A stretch of DNA of 18,082 bases from Bdellovibrionales bacterium (lineage in GTDB: Bacteria > Bdellovibrionota > UBA1018), in assembly GCA_018968995.1 (NCBI GenBank), contig JAGWZD010000010.1:1-18082 (forward strand), written 5' to 3'. Shown piece after piece: positions 13,380 through 18,082 of the stretch. Under the pieces are notes generated by a model that ran no database searches, had not been told where the DNA came from, and saw nothing but the letters and a program-made list of their open reading frames with translations. The first letter of the stretch is position 1. Every line of letters begins with the position of its first letter. Both the position numbers and the translations under genes were made by a program.

Positions 13380-15638
13380 CTAATACCGTTGCTTTAAAAG
13401 AAATGTGATCACTTCCTTGGCACAGTGTTCACAGTAGCCCAACCGTCCGGTCATATTCCGGATCGTGTCCTGAGCCAGTTTCAGGCTCTCAGGATCGGTG
13501 CTTCCTTTACCATAAACGAGCAAGACTTCGTGCATTTTTGTTAAAACGGCCTTTTGCGACTCGTAATAGTGTTTTTCGAGTTTCTGCCAGTATTCTGGGA
13601 AAACCCGGGCATAGACCACCGCCTCATGGGGGTGATCGAGCGACCAGGCCCCCACTTGCGAGATGATGTTCTGCCGGAAGGCCTTCAGTTCGTCACTCTC
13701 GGGGTTTCCTTTGCCAGGTGCCTCTACAATCCGCTCGAACTCTTCCATGAGCGACTGATCGGGCTCGTCCATTTTGCCAGTGATCGAATTCTTAATTCGC
13801 TCTTTTTTGATGGCAGCAGCCAAGTGCTGAACGTATTTTTTGAGAAACTCTTCCCACTGCCGATGGTCGTAAAGCCCAATGCTTTCTCGAACCTCAGAGT
13901 CAATTCGGTTCAAATATTCGTTTCGAACCGTAGCGATGAATTCCACCGCATCATGGTAGCCCTCTTTGACGTCTTGCTTGAGAAACTCGTACTCCGAGAC
14001 ATGCTTACTGAAAGTCTCGATCTCACGAAGTACTGCGAGTGGTGAAAGACAGGGAAATTCAGCATTCTGGGCGGCATCAAATAAAATTGACTTAATTTCG
14101 CGCGCTGAGGCCCCCGTTCGGCCTTCATAATATGGCACGTTCTGATATTCCTCTCGTACCTTGGCGAGATGACTGCGAAGAAGTTTCTTGTCTTCAGCCG
14201 TTAAAGAGGGAGGAATTTCTTCGGAGTCATAAAGTTTCGCTTTTTCAAGAGGAGTTAAACTCGAAACGATCGAGCTGACCGCTGGCGAGTAGTTCACACT
14301 ATTGGGCTTTTTGAGCCGGGTCAGCACCGACCATAACGCCGCAGCCCAAGTAGCGTGGGGTGCCACATGCTTACTTCCAGCCACTTGCTCCGTAATCTCT
14401 GTATAGATTTGGGTCTCTCGCGAAACCTCCAACAGATACGGCACTCGAATCAGTTCAATTCGAGCCTTAAAGCTGGTGAAATCTGGATATTCCTTAAAAG
14501 CATCGAGCTGAAGCTCGTTGGCTGATCCGATATAGAGCGAATCTAAATAAGCAATCGACGCGCCCACGTTCACACTCTGGCTTTCACAAAGGCCTAAAAT
14601 GTACTTAAACGAATCAACGGGTCGTTTGAGGAGATCTGAAAACTCAATCATCCCCCGGTTACCATCAATGAGGTCGCCTTGAACGGTAAAAAGATTCAAG
14701 CCCTGCAGTGCCGAGGGGAGCTGACCGATCGAACGATTCATCGTCAGCTGTTGGTATCCCGCGTCCACATGAAGTTGAGGTTCGATGGTGACCAGACCAC
14801 GGCGATAGCGCCGAGCCAGTACAAAGCGCTCTACCTGGATGTGCATGAGCACTTTTTTTACATTGCCCTGATGAGAGACCAGCAGCGCATCGGTGATCAT
14901 CCTGCAGCGGTGGCAGAGTTCTCCGCGCTTCAAGTGATTGGGAATGCTCTTCCAAAGGGTTTGTGCTTTTTCTGGGCCTAAAAATTTTTCTAAAAACTGC
15001 AGTCGTTCGCGGGCAGGGATCAAAAGAATCGGATGATCACGCAGTTCGCAGGGTAGTCGAGCAGCGACATCCTCATCATGAAGATGGGCAAACGTTTGAA
15101 GAGGCTCGGCCCGCGATTGTCCGGTGCTACCGAGGCCGATTCCAGCCTTTACGAGTTTTTCGATCGGAAAAACCCAATTGAAAGAATAAAGCGCGCCGTC
15201 TGTAAGATGTGAGTACGCCTCAAGGCCCGCCATCAAGGCCTGAGCAATCGAGCTTTTCGCGCTTCCGTTGGGCCCATGCAGAAGAATGAGCCGGTTATTC
15301 ATTCCTTGGTGCCCAAACGTGCGAAGCGTTCGGTAGATTTGTGTTTGTACCAGCTCTTGACCGATCACGCGCCTTGCTCCGAACTCCTGGCATTGGTCAA
15401 AGATTGAGAACCTGAAAATCGGAGCACTGCCGGGCTCGGCAGGCTCTGTAGAAACAGGAGCCTTGCCAAAATGATCGAGCATGTCCGCGGCGTAAAGCGC
15501 GGTTCCGCGAAGCTGCCGTTGTGGGTTTTCACCGAGCACGGCGAGGTACTCATCAAAACTCAGTACCGTCTTGTTTGTTTTAAACTCTTTTTCGGTGTTT
15601 TTTTCCCAGGTTTCGAGTGCTTGCCGTCCCGTGCTCAT
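13380..15638 (-). CDS. prkA: PrkA-type AAA+ / serine protein kinase
   Basis: This 752-residue protein matches the PrkA (YeaG) family, cytoplasmic AAA+ proteins reported to act as Ser/Thr kinases or proteases in starvation and sporulation responses. The N-terminal PrkA AAA domain has Walker A GPNGSAKSS (122-130). LIDGNRGMIEFSDLLKRP (324-341) is the conserved Walker B-like region, and the C-terminal part holds the PrkA helical domain. At 752 residues it is about 100 longer than the enterobacterial and Bacillus proteins. Two CxxC pairs, C243/C246 (LCHRC) and C736/C739 (CEHC), could bind a metal. Start: the ATG at 15638 overlaps the nucleotidase stop (ATGA) after a CTGAGAA; an upstream ATG at 15665 is in frame but lacks a ribosome-binding site. 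The usual partners YeaH/YhbH and SpoVR are not in this window. Confidence 0.9.
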   Translation of the reverse strand: MSTGRQALETWEKNTEKEFKTNKTVLSFDEYLAVLGENPQRQLRGTALYAADMLDHFGKAPVSTEPAEPGSAPIFRFSIFDQCQEFGARRVIGQELVQTQIYRTLRTFGHQGMNNRLILLHGPNGSAKSSIAQALMAGLEAYSHLTDGALYSFNWVFPIEKLVKAGIGLGSTGQSRAEPLQTFAHLHDEDVAARLPCELRDHPILLIPARERLQFLEKFLGPEKAQTLWKSIPNHLKRGELCHRCRMITDALLVSHQGNVKKVLMHIQVERFVLARRYRRGLVTIEPQLHVDAGYQQLTMNRSIGQLPSALQGLNLFTVQGDLIDGNRGMIEFSDLLKRPVDSFKYILGLCESQSVNVGASIAYLDSLYIGSANELQLDAFKEYPDFTSFKARIELIRVPYLLEVSRETQIYTEITEQVAGSKHVAPHATWAAALWSVLTRLKKPNSVNYSPAVSSIVSSLTPLEKAKLYDSEEIPPSLTAEDKKLLRSHLAKVREEYQNVPYYEGRTGASAREIKSILFDAAQNAEFPCLSPLAVLREIETFSKHVSEYEFLKQDVKEGYHDAVEFIATVRNEYLNRIDSEVRESIGLYDHRQWEEFLKKYVQHLAAAIKKERIKNSITGKMDEPDQSLMEEFERIVEAPGKGNPESDELKAFRQNIISQVGAWSLDHPHEAVVYARVFPEYWQKLEKHYYESQKAVLTKMHEVLLVYGKGSTDPESLKLAQDTIRNMTGRLGYCEHCAKEVITFLLKQRY

Positions 15639-17617
15639 GTTCTCAGGATACCATGACTTACGCATGGGGGGGCTGAGGCATGTTTTCGAGTGCGGCGTGC
15701 TTTCTTGCGGCCTGGTTTCGGGGGCTTAGCGTTGACGTAGGTCACCCTGGGGGCCTCGGGCTTGACCAAGGGGGATTCGGCCGAATTGACAGCGCCATCC
15801 CGTGCTAACTTGTCCACTAATGCGTCCCGCATGTAGGTGCCGCCCACCTGAAGCACACGGCTTTTGGGAATTCGGTCCATGGCATAACCCATATCGTCTC
15901 CGCCGCTCAGCAGAAAATCAGGAATAGCGACTCGGTAGAGTTTCCCTTTTTTTAGAGGCGTTCCGTCGGGAAGAGTCACGGCCACTAAGCGGTTCATTTC
16001 CCACGGATCAATTTTTTTGTTTCCATTCAGGTCCGTTCCCTCCGCCGACACATGAGGATGAAGAAGGGTAAGTTTGAGTCCAGAAACTGGGAAATATCCG
16101 CGTGCCCCACTTTGAGCCACCCGGAGCATCAGTCGAATCTCGTCCTCGTTCATCTCAACCACGCGGATGTCATTATCAAAAGGAAACGCTCGAAAGACGT
16201 CTTCATATTGAATTGGACCTGAGTCGATGCTCGACCGAATACCTCCAGGGTTCGTAATGGCGATATCGGCTTTCATCGCCTCACGCATGGCATCGGTAAT
16301 CAGGTTTCCAAGCGGGCTTTCTCTTTCACGAACATGCTCGAGCGGTCGCGAGGCAGTGCCCACTACTTTTTTCTTGAGTTGTGTCACCTCATGATCGACA
16401 CCCACCAGCCATTTAGAAATGGAAGAAGAGGGTTTCATCGTCGCCCCATGAAACTTAGGAGTGCTCAGTTTGCCACGCCCGGTGCGAGGCGCCGTGCGTA
16501 CACCGTTACAATCGCCTTGCCCGTCGAAGACTTTCTCGCAAATGGGCACTGGCCCTTCGATCGCCATCTCAGAAGTGACGAGGCGTTTTTCTTTCCAGTT
16601 CCAGGTAAGGTACACTAAGTTGAAGTATTGGCCGCTGGCGCCGGCCTGAATCACTGGGATTCCTCGCACAAAATGATGAACCACCGTGTGGGTGTGCCCC
16701 GAGATCACGGCGTCGACCGTTCCCGTCGGCAACGCCTCGATCATCTCCGTAATCTCTTCGTCGGGATCGCAAGCTCCTTCATTATCACCGGGGCGTCGCA
16801 ATAAGCCGGGCTCGGGACGGCGCCGCTCACAGCGCAGGCCTGCATGAGCCACCACCACAACGAGATGTGCCCCTTGTGCGCGCAACTTTTTAGATTCCCG
16901 AAGCGTCGCTTCAGCACCCGCTGAGAACTGCAAGTCTTTCACGAATTCAGGGCGAGTCGTCACCGGGGTCATGACCGTGCTCAGGCCAACCACACCCACT
17001 TTAAGTCGCCCTGCTTGCAGCATCACGCTAGGATACAGGTTCGGAAAATCAAGGGGGCGCCCGTCTCGGTACGACATATTCGCCGAAAGGTAAGGGTACT
17101 TCGCCTCTTTCATTCGCGCCTTCAGAGCGCCGCGAAGATCGCTTCCGGGGGCTCCCACTGGAACATCGCCTTCGGGCCCGAAATCAAATTCATGATTGCC
17201 CACAGCGGCCGCCGAAACCCCAATTCGATTAAAAAATTCGACGATGGGTTTTCCCTCTGAGGCATTGCTTTCGAGCGTTCCTTGAAACTCATCTCCGGCA
17301 TCGAGAATAAAAAAATTGGGTCCAAAGGTGCCCCGAAGAATATCGACGTAAGATGCCAGCATCGCAGCACCTCCGGCCCTGTAGTTGACCCGCTGTTTTT
17401 CGTCAGATTCTTTCGACCGCATTTCGAGAGGCAAAAGGGCGCCATGAAAATCGTTTAATCCCATGATGACGATCGTCTGTTCATCACCAGTGGTGTCAGA
17501 GAGATTCTCAGTGCGTTTTCCTGCCTGAAATTTGGGGCTGGTCGAGCAGGCATTCAAAACAATGGCGAGCAGGGCAAAAAATGCGAAGCGAAAACGAGCA
17601 CGTGGGGTAAAAGTCAT
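15635..17617 (-). CDS. second lipoprotein 5'-nucleotidase (UshA-like) with EF-hand insertion
   Basis: This 660-residue UshA-family metallophosphoesterase has a lipoprotein signal peptide with lipobox LNAC (21-24). The N-domain motifs are LNDFHG (54-59), LDAGDEFQG, GNHEFDFG and SGHTHT; the C-domain shows NPGGIRSS and LLSGGDDMGY. Residues 529-540 (DLNGNKKIDPWE, encoded at 15998-16033) form a perfect 12-residue EF-hand calcium loop inside the C-terminal domain, absent from the paralogue at 10404-12329. The last 35 residues form a very basic tail (GRKKARRTRKH) partly encoded by a C7 run. It begins a leftward operon with PrkA (ATGA overlap) and the pseudouridine synthase. It should sit at the cell envelope; why it is coupled to a cytoplasmic kinase is unclear. 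Confidence 0.9.
   Translation of the reverse strand: MTFTPRARFRFAFFALLAIVLNACSTSPKFQAGKRTENLSDTTGDEQTIVIMGLNDFHGALLPLEMRSKESDEKQRVNYRAGGAAMLASYVDILRGTFGPNFFILDAGDEFQGTLESNASEGKPIVEFFNRIGVSAAAVGNHEFDFGPEGDVPVGAPGSDLRGALKARMKEAKYPYLSANMSYRDGRPLDFPNLYPSVMLQAGRLKVGVVGLSTVMTPVTTRPEFVKDLQFSAGAEATLRESKKLRAQGAHLVVVVAHAGLRCERRRPEPGLLRRPGDNEGACDPDEEITEMIEALPTGTVDAVISGHTHTVVHHFVRGIPVIQAGASGQYFNLVYLTWNWKEKRLVTSEMAIEGPVPICEKVFDGQGDCNGVRTAPRTGRGKLSTPKFHGATMKPSSSISKWLVGVDHEVTQLKKKVVGTASRPLEHVRERESPLGNLITDAMREAMKADIAITNPGGIRSSIDSGPIQYEDVFRAFPFDNDIRVVEMNEDEIRLMLRVAQSGARGYFPVSGLKLTLLHPHVSAEGTDLNGNKKIDPWEMNRLVAVTLPDGTPLKKGKLYRVAIPDFLLSGGDDMGYAMDRIPKSRVLQVGGTYMRDALVDKLARDGAVNSAESPLVKPEAPRVTYVNAKPPKPGRKKARRTRKHASAPPCVSHGILRT
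15998..16033 (-). other. EF-hand calcium-binding loop within the nucleotidase
   Basis: The 12 codons encode D-L-N-G-N-K-K-I-D-P-W-E. Ligand positions 1 (D), 3 (N), 5 (N), 9 (D) and 12 (E), the Gly-like bend at 4 and the Ile at 8 all fit the canonical loop. As the flanking residues do not clearly form two EF helices, it may be a dockerin/thrombospondin-3-like single calcium loop. Confidence 0.7.
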
Positions 17618-17681
17618 AAGCCGAAATTGTGCACGGGCCCTCTCGGGAATTCAAATCTCAGTGTCGTCATAAAACCGTCAT

Positions 17682-17709
17682 TTGCGGATTGTTTTCGATC
17701 TCGTACAAT
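17682..17709 (+). promoter_or_regulatory. candidate sigma-70-type promoter for the right-edge gene
   Basis: TTGCGG at 17682-17687 and TACAAT at 17704-17709 are separated by 16 bp. The -10 box differs from consensus at one position, the -35 box at three. A start near 17716 would leave a short leader carrying the ribosome-binding site AAGGAGAGG (17717-17725). It lies in the divergent spacer between the nucleotidase operon and the rightward gene. Confidence 0.4.
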
Positions 17710-17716
17710 TTTCGAG

Positions 17717-17725
17717 AAGGAGAGG
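17717..17725 (+). promoter_or_regulatory. strong ribosome-binding site of the right-edge gene
   Basis: AAGGAGAGG sits 7 nt before the ATG at 17733. It is the best Shine-Dalgarno match in the window and supports the reading frame. Confidence 0.65.
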
Positions 17726-17732
17726 TTGCGTT

Positions 17733-18082
17733 ATGCGCCTAAAGGGCCTTGGAGTTCTCGTAGCGTCACTCAGCGTCATCGGTGTGGTGGCGACCTGGCA
17801 TTTTAAATCCAAAAGCGCCTCGAAAGCTCCATTGACGGCTGCTTCGTTGATCAAAGAACACGTAGAAGTGGGAACTGATGAATTGAAAGAGGTGGCCGCA
17901 AAACCCCCAGTACAGAAAGCGTCTAAGAGCGAGCCGTTCGACGTGATTGTGGGAAGTTTAGAGGGCAAACAGTGCTCTTCTGTGGAGTTCGCTGGAGGCG
18001 GCCCCGCTTCATTAGAGGTTGATCCTGGGCTTTGGGCGCAGTTCATTTCAGATTATCGCAAACTCAAAATCGAGTTAGTGGA
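17733..18082 (+). CDS. membrane-anchored protein of unknown function, partial at right edge
   Basis: The frame is open from the ATG to the window end (116 codons). It begins MRLKGLGVLVASLSVIGVV, a short basic start plus one hydrophobic segment (about 4-21), consistent with a signal anchor or uncleaved signal peptide. A Lys/Ala/Ser-rich linker (about 25-67, with KSKSASKAP and KPPVQKASKS) follows, and then what looks like the start of a folded domain (FDVIVGSLEGKQCSSVEF). I do not recognise the family. The start is well supported by the ribosome-binding site and candidate promoter. The gene is divergent from the nucleotidase-prkA operon, with a 115-bp spacer. Confidence 0.7.
   Translation, partial: MRLKGLGVLVASLSVIGVVATWHFKSKSASKAPLTAASLIKEHVEVGTDELKEVAAKPPVQKASKSEPFDVIVGSLEGKQCSSVEFAGGGPASLEVDPGLWAQFISDYRKLKIELV

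Noticed and set aside
13554..14045. Rightward 163-codon open frame
   Set aside because: Antisense shadow of prkA; no ribosome-binding site or known motif.
17626..17654. Leftward promoter TTGAAT-17-CACAAT before the second nucleotidase
   Set aside because: Both boxes match only four of six positions and the start would leave almost no leader, so support is too weak to list.
17678..18046. Leftward 122-codon open frame at the right edge
   Set aside because: It is opposite a frame with a strong ribosome-binding site, signal anchor and candidate promoter; its own sequence has no recognisable features.

Overview
The window looks like a Gram-negative chromosome. It carries a Wzm/Wzt-type polysaccharide exporter, two proteins with lipobox signal peptides, a probable outer-membrane barrel and a PrkA kinase. 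Gene content and protein style would fit Bdellovibrionota or a related deltaproteobacterium-like lineage, but this is a weak inference because no marker gene is present. Positions 1-6184 are visibly more AT-rich and full of broken genes. Positions 6185-18082 are more GC-rich, compact and mostly intact, with many ATGA stop/start overlaps.

Left part (1-6184) is a decaying surface-polysaccharide locus. It holds the tail of a SAM methyltransferase lacking its cofactor-binding half, the C-terminal part of a DUF2142-type membrane protein, and an apparently intact leftward block: GT2 glycosyltransferase, WsaF-like GT4 glycosyltransferase, then an NAD-dependent epimerase/dehydratase. Next comes a 1.21-kb IS3-family element with 28-bp terminal inverted repeats. 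Its orfB carries three in-frame stops. Directly abutting the right end of the element is the C-terminal half of another GT4 glycosyltransferase. No target duplication and no matching N-terminal half are visible, so the insertion was probably followed by a deletion.

Middle (6181-7875): wzt and wzm, the ATPase and permease of an ABC polysaccharide exporter, read leftward, with a tRNA-His(GTG) gene just upstream on the same strand. The exporter presumably served the polysaccharide whose glycosyltransferases lie to its left.

Right part (7951-18082): a rightward run encodes a secreted barrel-like protein, a cation diffusion facilitator (CDF), and a HAD-IIB phosphatase, followed by a separate lipoprotein 5'-nucleotidase. 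Converging on it is a leftward operon of a second lipoprotein 5'-nucleotidase, a PrkA-type AAA+/kinase protein and an RluA-family pseudouridine synthase. At the right edge a rightward gene for an unrecognised membrane-anchored protein begins, behind a plausible promoter and a strong ribosome-binding site.

I did not find a convincing, wholly new multi-gene system. The observations most worth checking are a likely one-base disruption of the CDF start together with a G8 tract inside the same gene, a perfect EF-hand calcium loop inserted in one of the two 5'-nucleotidases, the nucleotidase-PrkA-RluA operon, and the IS-linked truncation beside the exporter.
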